Part shown: positions 6,686 through 13,964 of the stretch, one piece after another | Numbering within the stretch: position 1 is the first letter of the stretch | Layout of the letters: each line of letters begins with the position of its first letter | From: Faucicola sp937889485 | GTDB taxonomy: Bacteria; Pseudomonadota; Gammaproteobacteria; Pseudomonadales; Moraxellaceae | Reading direction: 5' to 3' | Length of the DNA stretch: 17,018 bases | Assembly (NCBI GenBank): GCA_051653685.1 | Contig: JBOFWQ010000095.1 | Span: forward strand, 1 to 17,018 | Made by a program: the position numbers and the translations under genes | Notes under the pieces: model-generated | The model's input: the letters and a program-made list of their open reading frames with translations, nothing else | Told to the model about the DNA's origin: nothing | Database searches by the model: none

Positions 6686-7630
6686 TCAAAGTGTGGCAGC
6701 AAGTTGCCTTAGCTGATTTGCCAAGGTTTCACGCGCGTTAACAAACCCATCAATCCCTGCAGGTAGCAAGGCTTGGGTAATCGGGTCTTTGGCGTGTGCG
6801 TTAGCAAAGCTATTTTTATCGAGTATGTCTTTTTTGATTTCAACAAATTGCATGTCTGGGAATAACTGGCGCTCGATTTTAAGATCACTACTAGCCAGTT
6901 CATCAATTAATTCAGGCGAAATGGTGAGTAGGTCACAACCTGCCAGTGCGGTAATTTGTTGAATATTGCGAAAACTTGCGCCCATGATTTGGGTGTGATA
7001 GCCGTGTTGTTTAAAATAATGGTAAATTGTTTTGACTGAATCTACGCCTTTATCCTCAGTAATTGCAATCTCAGAGCGCGCCTCATAATTTTTTTGCCAG
7101 TCCAAAATACGACCCACAAATGGTGATATCAACGTGACATTGGCATCTGCACAGGCTTGGGCTTGGTGCAGCCCAAATAACAGCGTGACGTTACAATGAA
7201 TACCTTGTTGCTCTAAGATGCGCGCGGCTTGGATGCCTTCCCATGTCCCTGCAATTTTGATTAAAACACGCTTTTTGTCAATACCCGCTGCTTCATAGGC
7301 TTTGATAAATTGCTGGGCTTTTAACACCGTGGCGTCTGTATCAAAGGAAAGACGCGCGTCCACCTCGGTAGAAACGCGCCCATCAATTAATTTTAAAATT
7401 TCTGTCCCAATGTAAATGGTCAATTCATCAATCACTGCATCTAGGTCATTGGGGTGCTTGTTGAGGGCGTCAATTAAAATGGGCTGCATGGCAGGGGCGC
7501 TGAGTGCTTTGGTAATCAAACTTGGATTGGTGGTGGCATCGACAGGTTTGAGTCGGGCAATCGCTTGCAAATCACCCGTATCAGCGACCACAGTTGTCAT
7601 CATTTTGAGCTGGTTTAGGCTTGAGGTCAT
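6686..7630 (-). CDS. tal: Transaldolase (TalB type)
   Basis: The 314-residue protein matches TalB in length (317). Landmarks are TTVVADTGD (residues 12-20), KPVDATTNPSLI (28-39), the Schiff-base lysine K125 in VLIKIAGTWEG (122-132), then the NVTLLFGLHQAQ and PFVGRILDW segments. It moves a dihydroxyacetone unit from sedoheptulose-7-phosphate to glyceraldehyde-3-phosphate in the non-oxidative pentose phosphate pathway, which also supplies erythrose-4-phosphate for the shikimate route used by the neighbouring genes. The start is ATG 7630, because it has an AGGGA ribosome site and aligns with TalB. The frame runs open for 40 codons further upstream, but that part has no family resemblance. The gene is divergent from pheA and ends at the shared terminator. 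Confidence 0.95.
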   Translation of the reverse strand: MTSSLNQLKMMTTVVADTGDLQAIARLKPVDATTNPSLITKALSAPAMQPILIDALNKHPNDLDAVIDELTIYIGTEILKLIDGRVSTEVDARLSFDTDATVLKAQQFIKAYEAAGIDKKRVLIKIAGTWEGIQAARILEQQGIHCNVTLLFGLHQAQACADANVTLISPFVGRILDWQKNYEARSEIAITEDKGVDSVKTIYHYFKQHGYHTQIMGASFRNIQQITALAGCDLLTISPELIDELASSDLKIERQLFPDMQFVEIKKDILDKNSFANAHAKDPITQALLPAGIDGFVNARETLANQLRQLAATL

Positions 7631-7935
7631 ACCATTCCCTAATTTGGTTGGTTTTTTTAAGTGTAAAACAGTTAACAGAAAGCTACCATAATTTTGATGA
7701 CAGTCGCTAGTGTTTTTTGGTTTTTTGTTGATTAAAAATAAAATGCGCAACCCTCATTTTGCTAATGAAAATGGCGGTTTGGGCAGGTATATCATAAAAA
7801 AGCTGCTATTGTAACTCGCTTACCCGCGGTCATTTATGCTAGTATTAAAACATTATTTTGCCGTTATTTGCGAAGGGCAATCGCTGCAAACAACCGCCTT
7901 TGCCAGAGCGCTATTTTATATTGGGTCGTAATTTT
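7631..7935. other. 305-nt divergent spacer between tal and pheA
   Basis: No gene is supported here. It carries the tal ribosome site, a CAGTTAACAG box (7669-7678) that also occurs before rubA (5706-5715), an inverted repeat CATTTT/AAAATG at 7755-7760 and 7768-7773, and the candidate pheA promoter. The 90-nt pheA leader contains a bulged hairpin, TTTGCGA with TCGC-TG-CAAA, around 7867-7890. I found no Phe-rich leader peptide and no U-tract, so a classical pheL-type attenuator is not supported. Confidence 0.5.
7837..7845 (+). promoter_or_regulatory. Candidate extended -10 promoter of pheA
   Basis: TGC-TAGTAT (7837-7845) is an extended -10 about 90 nt before the pheA ATG. No -35 consensus is seen at the right distance. 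The same TGC-TA..AT pattern is found before ubiB and rubA. Pattern only. Confidence 0.35.
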
Positions 7936-9036
7936 ATGAATGATCAAACCATCAGCCAAGATGAGCTACTTTCACTGCGCAACAAAATTGATGCCGTCGA
8001 TGAAAAAATCCAAACCCTAATCAACGAGCGCGCAAGCTACGCTGTGCAAGTTGCCAAAGCCAAAAAAACTCAAGAAGACAACCCGATCTTTTATCGTCCC
8101 GAACGAGAAGCGCAAGTGCTCAAAAAGGTCATGGCACGCAATGAAGGCCCGTTACCTGCCGAAAAAATGGCGCGTTTGTTTCGTGAGATTATGTCAGTTT
8201 GTTTGGATCTTGAAGCGCCGCAAAAAATCGCTTACTTAGGGCCAGCAGGGACATTTACCCATATGGCAGCGCTGAAGCATTTTGGCAAAGCGGCTAGCAC
8301 CGTGTCTTTAAGCTCAATTGCGGATGTGTTTCGTGAGGTAGAGGCAGGTTCTGCCATGTATGGTGTTGTGCCTGTGGAAAATTCTTCAGAAGGCGTGGTT
8401 AACCATACCCTTGATGGTTTTTTATCCTCTGATCTTAAAATTATTGGTGAGGTTGAATTACCCGTTCATCACCAATTCTTGGTGGGCGAACATACCAAAG
8501 TGGGGGCGATTTCAAAAATTTATGCCCATCAGCAAGCCTTGGCGCAGTGCCGTCAGTGGCTAGATACCCATTATCCCAATATTGAGCGCGTGGCGGTGTC
8601 AAGTAATGGCGAGGCAGCGCGCCGTATAAAAAATGAGTGGCATTCGGCTGCCATTGCAGGTGAGGTGGCGGCTAGTGAATACAACCTCCATAAACTCTAT
8701 GAAAATATTGAAGATTCACCCTCTAATACCACCCGTTTTTTAATCATTGGGCGAGAAGCGGTGGCGCCCTCAGGGCAAGATAAAACCTCGATTTTGGTCG
8801 CTGCCAAAGACCAAGCAGGGGCGCTTATTCAGATTTTGCAGCCGCTTGCCAAACATGGCGTGTCCATGACTAGTATCGAAACCCGTCCTGAGCGCCCTAA
8901 CAAGTGGGCTTATGTATTTTTTATTGATATGCTTGGTCATATCGACGATGATAACATGCAGGCGGCGCTTGATGAAATTCGTCCACAGGTCAAGGACTTA
9001 CGCGTTTTGGGATCGTATCCAAAAGCAGTCATTTAA
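7936..9036 (+). CDS. pheA: P-protein: chorismate mutase / prephenate dehydratase
   Basis: The 366-residue bifunctional enzyme is of the Pseudomonas size. Residues ~8-92 are an AroQ-type chorismate mutase (LRNKIDAVDEKIQTLINERA, then FYRPEREAQVLKK). Residues ~97-272 are prephenate dehydratase (IAYLGPAGTFTHMAALKHFG, VVPVENSSEGVVNHTLD, and the catalytic TRF at 266-268). Residues ~284-362 are an ACT domain with GAL (295-297) and ETRP (315-318), the site where phenylalanine feedback normally acts. It turns chorismate into prephenate and then phenylpyruvate. I chose ATG 7936 because the protein there begins like the family; the open frame starts 26 codons earlier at a TTG without family similarity. 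The ribosome site is weak (GGGT). It is the first gene of the aromatic block, followed after 182 nt by hisC. Confidence 0.96.
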   Translation: MNDQTISQDELLSLRNKIDAVDEKIQTLINERASYAVQVAKAKKTQEDNPIFYRPEREAQVLKKVMARNEGPLPAEKMARLFREIMSVCLDLEAPQKIAYLGPAGTFTHMAALKHFGKAASTVSLSSIADVFREVEAGSAMYGVVPVENSSEGVVNHTLDGFLSSDLKIIGEVELPVHHQFLVGEHTKVGAISKIYAHQQALAQCRQWLDTHYPNIERVAVSSNGEAARRIKNEWHSAAIAGEVAASEYNLHKLYENIEDSPSNTTRFLIIGREAVAPSGQDKTSILVAAKDQAGALIQILQPLAKHGVSMTSIETRPERPNKWAYVFFIDMLGHIDDDNMQAALDEIRPQVKDLRVLGSYPKAVI

Positions 9037-9072
9037 TGTGACAAATTTAATGTGACAAATTGAATGTAATAA
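9031..9072. repeat. 14-bp tandem repeat starting at the pheA stop codon
   Basis: ATTTAATGTGACAA occurs twice in perfect tandem (9031-9044, 9045-9058), then as a diverged third unit ATTGAATGTAATAA (9059-9072, 11 of 14). The first unit contains the last pheA codon and its TAA stop, so the array extended outward from the gene end. Confidence 0.85.
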
Positions 9073-9113
9073 GCAGACGTCATCATCACCATGGTAGTGA
9101 TGGCGTTATTAGC

Positions 9114-9141
9114 AAAGACACCTTGACAAAGACGCCTTAAA
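9114..9141. repeat. Second 14-bp imperfect tandem duplication in the pheA-hisC spacer
   Basis: AAAGACACCTTGAC (9114-9127) is followed by AAAGACGCCTTAAA (9128-9141), 11 of 14 identical. A related AC-rich unit recurs around 9143-9172. Between the two arrays lies a hairpin CATCAC/GTGATG (near 9083-9102) with no T-run. Confidence 0.6.
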
Positions 9142-9218
9142 GAAAAACACATTAAACAAAAGACACATTGCCAAGTTACAACACTTACTTACCCAACTAT
9201 GAATATGAAGGTTTTGCC

Positions 9219-10304
9219 ATGTCCATTCAACCCGTTGATCCCAGCATTGCGCTATTAAAGGCTTATGAGATGGATAAGTCCAATGAAGAGCTGACCCGTG
9301 AATATGGCGTGAGTGATATTGTCAAATTGGCAAGCAATGAAAATCCAATGGGCTGTTCTCCGTATGTCACGCTTGCTATTACCTCAAAATTACACGAATT
9401 ATCACGTTATCCCGATGGCGCGGGACAAGGATTAAAAGCAGCGATTGCAGATTTTTATGGTGCTGCGTCCGAACAGGTGATACTGGGTAATGGCTCTAAT
9501 GAATTGCTTAAAATCATCGTCAACACGTTTCTTGATCAACAAGATACGCTCATTTACTCGCAATATGCGCTTTCTGACTATGAACTGGCGTCTTTGGCGG
9601 TGACTGAGGTAGCTATTCAAGTACCTGCCAAACAGTTTGGGCATGATTTGGCGGCGATGTTACATACGTTGAGGACTACCCCCACTGCCAAGCTGGTGTT
9701 GATTACCAACCCCAATAATCCCACAGGCACCTTGTTGACCCTTGAAGAAATAATCGCTTTTATCAAAGAAGTGCCGCCACAAGTATTGGTGGTCATAGAT
9801 GAAGCCTATATTGAGTTTGCCGCGCAGCATAGTAGCGTGAGCCTGATCCAAGAATTTGACAATTTAATTGTCTTGCGTTCTTTTTCAAAGGCGTATGGCT
9901 TGGCAGCATTACGCATTGGGTATGCCATGAGTGGTGCTAGTATTGCCAAGGTACTTAACCATACCCGCCAGTCATTTAATACCAATACTTTAGCCCATGC
10001 AGCCGCCGCCGCCGCTATTCAAGATCAGCGCTTTATCACCGATTATCTAGACTTTAATCAAGAACAAAAACAAACACTGTATGATGGGTTAGACAGTTTG
10101 GGGGTGGGCTATGTCAAATCTCATACCAACTTTGTGATGGTCAATGTAGATAATGGCATGGAAATCTATCAAGCATTGGTGGCGCAAGGCGTGGTCATAC
10201 GCCCAATGGCAAGCTATGGGCTGCCTCAATGGATTCGCGTGAGTGTGGGTCTGCCCGAAGAAAACCACCGCTTTTTGGATACGTTGGCGCAAGTCTTGGC
10301 GTAA
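9219..10304 (+). CDS. hisC: Histidinol-phosphate / aromatic aminotransferase, HisC family
   Basis: The 361-residue fold-type I PLP enzyme shows, in order, LASNENPMGCSP (residues 38-48), GNGSNELL (90-97, phosphate-binding loop), NPNNPTGTLL (164-173), the PLP-ring aspartate in VIDEAYIEF (192-200) and the Schiff-base lysine K224 in LRSFSKAYGLAALRIGYA. C-terminal RPMASYGLPQWIRVSVG is the HisC substrate-phosphate region. The start is ATG 9219 with GAAGG 7 nt upstream; an upstream TTG gives 17 more codons without support. Its place between pheA and tyrA-aroA matches the HisC paralogue (hisHb / hisC2) of the Pseudomonas aromatic cluster, so it likely aminates phenylpyruvate and hydroxyphenylpyruvate, perhaps also imidazole acetol phosphate. 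Substrate preference is inference. Confidence 0.93.
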   Translation: MSIQPVDPSIALLKAYEMDKSNEELTREYGVSDIVKLASNENPMGCSPYVTLAITSKLHELSRYPDGAGQGLKAAIADFYGAASEQVILGNGSNELLKIIVNTFLDQQDTLIYSQYALSDYELASLAVTEVAIQVPAKQFGHDLAAMLHTLRTTPTAKLVLITNPNNPTGTLLTLEEIIAFIKEVPPQVLVVIDEAYIEFAAQHSSVSLIQEFDNLIVLRSFSKAYGLAALRIGYAMSGASIAKVLNHTRQSFNTNTLAHAAAAAAIQDQRFITDYLDFNQEQKQTLYDGLDSLGVGYVKSHTNFVMVNVDNGMEIYQALVAQGVVIRPMASYGLPQWIRVSVGLPEENHRFLDTLAQVLA

Positions 10305-10356
10305 CGGTGATTTTGTATGGGTCGTGAGCTGTGCTTTGCCTACTTTTTGTTAAGGG

Positions 10357-10372
10357 CTTGATGGCTATCAAG
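10357..10372. repeat. 16-bp near-palindrome upstream of tyrA-aroA
   Basis: CTTGAT-GGCT-ATCAAG (10357-10372) is a 6-bp perfect inverted repeat around a 4-nt centre, in the 138-nt gap between hisC and tyrA-aroA. It has no T-run, so it is not a terminator. It may be an operator or a small RNA hairpin; only the symmetry is observed. Confidence 0.45.
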
Positions 10373-10442
10373 GTCAGTAATCGTCACGTACGCAATACCA
10401 GAGCGATTTGGGTAAAATTGACCACTTGGTTATGATAAAAAA

Positions 10443-12677
10443 GTGAAAAAATACATGTTTAATAAAGTATGTTTTGTGGGTTTGGGACTCATTGGGGCAA
10501 GCCTTGCTCAGGTAATACGGGATAAAGGGCTTGCTAAGACAATTGTGGCGGTTAGCCGCTCAGCGGTAACCATTGATAAAGGCGTGCGTTATGGACTACT
10601 TGACGCAGGGTTTGCCGAGGTATCACAGGCAGCAATCGGCGCTGACTTGGTGGTAATTGCCACCCCCGTACAGGCTGTCAAACGCATTTTTGAGCAGCTA
10701 AAACCCATTATTAATGAGCATACCATTATTATGGATGTCGGTAGTACCAAAGGCAATATTGTGGCAGATGCCCAAACGGTGTTTGGCAGCGCCATACCAC
10801 AAGGTCTGGTACCCGCTCATCCCATTGCAGGGGCAGAAAAATCGGGTATTGACGCGCGTAATCCCCAACTTTTTTGCCATCATAAGGTAATTTTGACGCC
10901 GCTTGTAAGTACTAGCCCCTATGCCGTTGAGCAAGTAACAATGCTTTGGCAGCACGCTGGCGCGGAGGTGGTGAGTATGAGTGCCACGCACCATGATAAC
11001 GTATTGGCACGTACCAGTCATTTGCCGCATTTGTTGGCATATAACTTGGTGGCACAATTGTCAAATCATAACGATAATATGGATATTTTTCGTTTTGCTG
11101 CGGGTGGGTTTCGTGATTTTACTCGTATTGCCGCCAGTGATCCTACCATGTGGCACGATATTTTTTATGCCAACAAGCCTGCTTTATTATCGGCGGTGGA
11201 TGAATTTACCGCACAGCTTGGTCAGCTTCGTACCATCATTGAGAACAACGATTCGGAACAATTACTAGGCGTATTAGCGCAAGCACAAGCGGCTAGGCAA
11301 CATTTTGGACATATGTTAAATAAAACCCCTTATATGGAAAAAAACACCATGAATCAGACTTATGCAATCGCGCCCGCGCAACAATTTATTGGTACCCATA
11401 CCGTAGCGGGCGACAAATCAATTTCGCACCGATCTATTATGCTAGGTAGCTTGGCAGAAGGCGTCACCACGGTCACAGGATTTTTGGAAGGCGAAGACGC
11501 GTTAGCTACCTTGCAAGCATTTCGGGATATGGGTGTGGTGATTGAAGGGCCTAGCAATGGACGAGTGGTGATTCATGGTGTAGGGTTGAATGGACTAAAA
11601 CCACCCCATGATCCTCTGTATATGGGCAACTCGGGTACCAGTATGCGCCTGCTGGCAGGTATTTTATCCGCGCAAGCGTTTGATAGCGTGATGACAGGTG
11701 ACCCAAGTCTTACCAAGCGCCCGATGGAACGCGTCGCCGCCCCATTACGTGACATGGGGGCAAAAATTCAAACCACAGGCAAAAAAGGCACACCGCCAAT
11801 TAGCATCACAGGTAACCAGCCGCTCCAAGGTATTACTTACCAAATGCCAATGGCATCGGCGCAAGTGAAATCTTGCCTGTTATTGGCAGGGCTTTGGGCA
11901 AACGGTAAAACCACCGTCATTGAACCTGAAATTAGCCGCGATCACACCGAGCGCATGCTCAGCGCGTTTGGCTATGCGGTTGAAAAACAAGGCAATGCTA
12001 TTAGTGTTACAGGTCAAGGCAAGCTAACGGCATGCGACATTGCCGTACCTGCTGATATCTCCAGTGCCGCGTTTTTTATGGTGGCAGGCGCCATTGCCGC
12101 TGAAGGTAATGTCACCATCAAACAAGTTGGCATCAACCCCACCCGTACTGGAGTCATTGATATTCTAAAGCTAATGGGTGCAGACCTAAGCCTAACCAAC
12201 CAAACCACAGTAGGCGGTGAGCCAGTGGCAGATATTGTGGTAAAATCTTCGACCTTGACAGGCATTGACATCCCTGAGCATCTTGTACCATTAGCGATTG
12301 ATGAGTTTCCTGTGCTGTTTGTGGCGGCAAGTTGTGCCACGGGTAAAACCACCTTACGCGGCGCAGCAGAACTACGCGTCAAAGAGTCTGACCGTATCGC
12401 GGTGATGGCAGACGGCTTGACTACATTGGGCATTGACTGTACTGTGCTAGAAGACGGTATTGAGATTATTGGTAAAGGCGATAGCGCTGCCGTATTTGGA
12501 GGTGGAGAAATTGAAAGTCACCACGATCACCGTATTGCCATGAGTTTTACAGTGGCAAGTCTAAGAGCCCGTGATACCATCACCATTCACGGCACAGAAA
12601 CAGTAAATACCAGTTTTCCAAACTTTGCAGAGTTGGTCAACAGTGCAGGACTCAAAGTCAGCGTGATAAATGCCTAA
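10443..12677 (+). CDS. tyrA-aroA: TyrA-AroA fusion: prephenate dehydrogenase / EPSP synthase
   Basis: The 744-residue protein joins two enzymes. Residues 1-~300 are prephenate (or arogenate) dehydrogenase: the NAD motif GLGLIG (13-18), DVGSTKGN (98-105), HPIAGAEKSG (126-135) and catalytic TSHLPH (191-196). Residues ~303-744 are EPSP synthase: GDKSISHRS (323-331), GNSGTSMRL (395-403), SAQVKS (472-477), RDHTE (499-503), NPTR (565-568), RVKESDR (645-651) and HHDHRIAMSF (693-702). AroA joins PEP to shikimate-3-phosphate and TyrA oxidises prephenate, so both sides of chorismate are served by one chain. The start is a GTG; ATG 10455 is an alternative 4 codons on, and neither has a clear ribosome site. 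An in-frame ATG at 11349 marks the AroA border, without a ribosome site. The same fusion is known in Pseudomonas and Acinetobacter. Confidence 0.96.
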   Translation: MKKYMFNKVCFVGLGLIGASLAQVIRDKGLAKTIVAVSRSAVTIDKGVRYGLLDAGFAEVSQAAIGADLVVIATPVQAVKRIFEQLKPIINEHTIIMDVGSTKGNIVADAQTVFGSAIPQGLVPAHPIAGAEKSGIDARNPQLFCHHKVILTPLVSTSPYAVEQVTMLWQHAGAEVVSMSATHHDNVLARTSHLPHLLAYNLVAQLSNHNDNMDIFRFAAGGFRDFTRIAASDPTMWHDIFYANKPALLSAVDEFTAQLGQLRTIIENNDSEQLLGVLAQAQAARQHFGHMLNKTPYMEKNTMNQTYAIAPAQQFIGTHTVAGDKSISHRSIMLGSLAEGVTTVTGFLEGEDALATLQAFRDMGVVIEGPSNGRVVIHGVGLNGLKPPHDPLYMGNSGTSMRLLAGILSAQAFDSVMTGDPSLTKRPMERVAAPLRDMGAKIQTTGKKGTPPISITGNQPLQGITYQMPMASAQVKSCLLLAGLWANGKTTVIEPEISRDHTERMLSAFGYAVEKQGNAISVTGQGKLTACDIAVPADISSAAFFMVAGAIAAEGNVTIKQVGINPTRTGVIDILKLMGADLSLTNQTTVGGEPVADIVVKSSTLTGIDIPEHLVPLAIDEFPVLFVAASCATGKTTLRGAAELRVKESDRIAVMADGLTTLGIDCTVLEDGIEIIGKGDSAAVFGGGEIESHHDHRIAMSFTVASLRARDTITIHGTETVNTSFPNFAELVNSAGLKVSVINA

Positions 12678-12710
12678 CCCACAAAATAGGTGGCGTTGTT
12701 GGCAGTTATA

Positions 12711-12756
12711 TTTGTTGGCGAATGCTGTGACGCCCTTTGCCAACAAAATTTTTTTT
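12711..12756 (+). terminator. Intrinsic terminator after tyrA-aroA
   Basis: TTTGTTGGC (12711-12719) pairs perfectly with GCCAACAAA (12739-12747) around a 19-nt loop, followed by a run of eight T (12749-12756). An alternative inner pairing GGCG/CGCC exists. It lies 34 nt after the tyrA-aroA stop and should end the pheA-hisC-tyrA/aroA transcript, which separates it from rarD. The remaining spacer up to 12986 holds a weak small ORF. Confidence 0.8.
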
Positions 12757-12838
12757 AGTACCTACTTTGGCAAAAAGAAGGCGGTCTTTATTATTTTGCC
12801 TTTTCAAGTATAGCGAACACACATAGGAAAAACACAAA

Positions 12839-12943
12839 ATGCGTTATGTATTGACGCCATTTCCAGCCCCTAAAAGTAACCCGCCATTGCCTATGTATCC
12901 TATTTCCTACCAGCCACACTTTAGCCATTGCTGCAAAAAATGA
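12839..12943 (+). CDS. Possible 34-residue proline-rich small ORF (unknown)
   Basis: Inside the 309-nt spacer between tyrA-aroA and rarD, ATG 12839 opens a 34-codon frame ending at TGA 12941-12943, preceded by AGGA at 12825-12828 (10 nt spacing). The peptide has 8 prolines (as in PFPAP, NPPLP) and ends HCCKK. It has no membrane segment or known motif that I recognise. It could be a leader peptide for rarD, a microprotein or chance; the only support is the ribosome-site match and position. I give no function. Confidence 0.22.
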   Translation: MRYVLTPFPAPKSNPPLPMYPISYQPHFSHCCKK

Positions 12944-12986
12944 CAATACAAGGGCTTTAAGTGATTAATTAAAGCAAATTATTATA

Positions 12987-13955
12987 ATGAAATCCCAAAT
13001 ACCCAATAACAAAACCATCGATATTGTGAACAGTGAAATTCCCACGCGCGCGGTGGATATCACCCATCATGAAAAACCTCCCATCGTCACCACACCCAGA
13101 GGGGTGTTGACTGCGCTGGCTGCCTTTTTGATATGGGGATTTTTTCCGTTATATTTTAAGCAGCTTCACAACTATGAGGCGGTTGAAATTATTGGACACC
13201 GAATTATTTGGACTTTTGTGGCAATTTTCTTGATTATTGTGGTGACCAAACGCTGGCAATGGCTCAAAGTTATCAAAAGTAACCCCAAATGGCTGCTATT
13301 TACCGCCATATCAGGGGTGATTATCTCAATTAATTGGTTGGTGTATGTTTGGGCGGTCAACCACAATGAAATTTTAGAAGCCAGCTTGGGTTATTATATT
13401 GGGCCGCTTATGGGGATTTTATTGTCACTGGTGGTTTTAAAAGAACGGTTACGACCGTTGCAATGGCTGGCGGTGTTGATGGCAGCGGTTGGGGTGCTTA
13501 TTCAGTTGGTGATGTTGGGTAAACTGCCGTGGGTGTCCTTGGTGCTGGCAGCCAGTTTTTCGGTCTATGGTTTGATGCACCGCCACACACCACTTGATGC
13601 TTTGTCTGCTATGTTTATCGAGACAGCGGTTTTGGTGCCTGTCTTTGTGGGGTGGTTTATGACGCATGAAGTGGCGAGTAGCCAGTTGACGTTTTGGTAT
13701 TCTCCCGCCATTTTGCTATTGATGCTGGCAGGGCCTGTGACGTTGATACCGCTTTTAATGTTTAATAAAGCAACCAAAATGGTCAATTTTAGCTTATTGA
13801 GTTTTATGAATTATCTAACCCCCTCGTTGATTTTTTTGTTGGCAATTTTTTTGTATCACGAACCTTTTGATATAAGTAAGTTGGTGACGTTTGCTTTTAT
13901 TTGGGTCGGGTTGGCATTTTTTAGCTATGATTTAATCAAACAACGAAAACCATAA
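12987..13955 (+). CDS. rarD: RarD-type EamA/DMT family transporter
   Basis: The 322-residue protein is an integral membrane protein with about ten hydrophobic helices from residue ~40 onward. The first helix LTALAAFLIWGFFPLYFKQL and following EIIGHRIIWT match the RarD subfamily of drug/metabolite transporters. The family moves small metabolites across the inner membrane; the substrate here is unknown (RarD is named for chloramphenicol sensitivity). Residues 1-38 form a hydrophilic N-terminal extension beyond the usual RarD start. The start is uncertain: ATG 12987 has no good ribosome site, and a TATAAT hexamer (12983-12988) overlaps it. GTG or TTG codons farther in are possible but also lack support. 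It is followed after 9 nt by folB, so the two are probably co-transcribed and translationally coupled. Confidence 0.9.
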   Translation: MKSQIPNNKTIDIVNSEIPTRAVDITHHEKPPIVTTPRGVLTALAAFLIWGFFPLYFKQLHNYEAVEIIGHRIIWTFVAIFLIIVVTKRWQWLKVIKSNPKWLLFTAISGVIISINWLVYVWAVNHNEILEASLGYYIGPLMGILLSLVVLKERLRPLQWLAVLMAAVGVLIQLVMLGKLPWVSLVLAASFSVYGLMHRHTPLDALSAMFIETAVLVPVFVGWFMTHEVASSQLTFWYSPAILLLMLAGPVTLIPLLMFNKATKMVNFSLLSFMNYLTPSLIFLLAIFLYHEPFDISKLVTFAFIWVGLAFFSYDLIKQRKP

Positions 13956-13964
13956 AGTGAGTTT

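Noticed and set aside
5706..7678. CAGTTAACAG occurs before both rubA (5706-5715) and tal (7669-7678).
   Set aside because: Two copies of a 10-mer built on a common palindrome, at different positions relative to the genes, are too little to call a regulon site.
7631..7750. 40-codon upstream extension of the tal frame.
   Set aside because: It has no similarity to transaldolase, and the ATG at 7630 has a good ribosome site and matches the family start.
7846..7935. Possible attenuator in the pheA leader (hairpin TTTGCGA with TCGC-TG-CAAA).
   Set aside because: There is no Phe-rich leader peptide and no T-run, so attenuation is not supported.
12014..12433. Long antisense open frame within the AroA half (139 codons); a similar one overlaps apt at 6236-6637.
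   Set aside because: Both lie opposite strongly conserved genes, have no recognisable domains or ribosome sites, and are explained by the codon bias of the sense gene.
12771..12808. Second possible hairpin GAAGGC/GCCTTT after tyrA-aroA.
   Set aside because: The pairing needs a wobble and a 15-nt loop with no clean T-run, so it adds nothing to the clear terminator just upstream.
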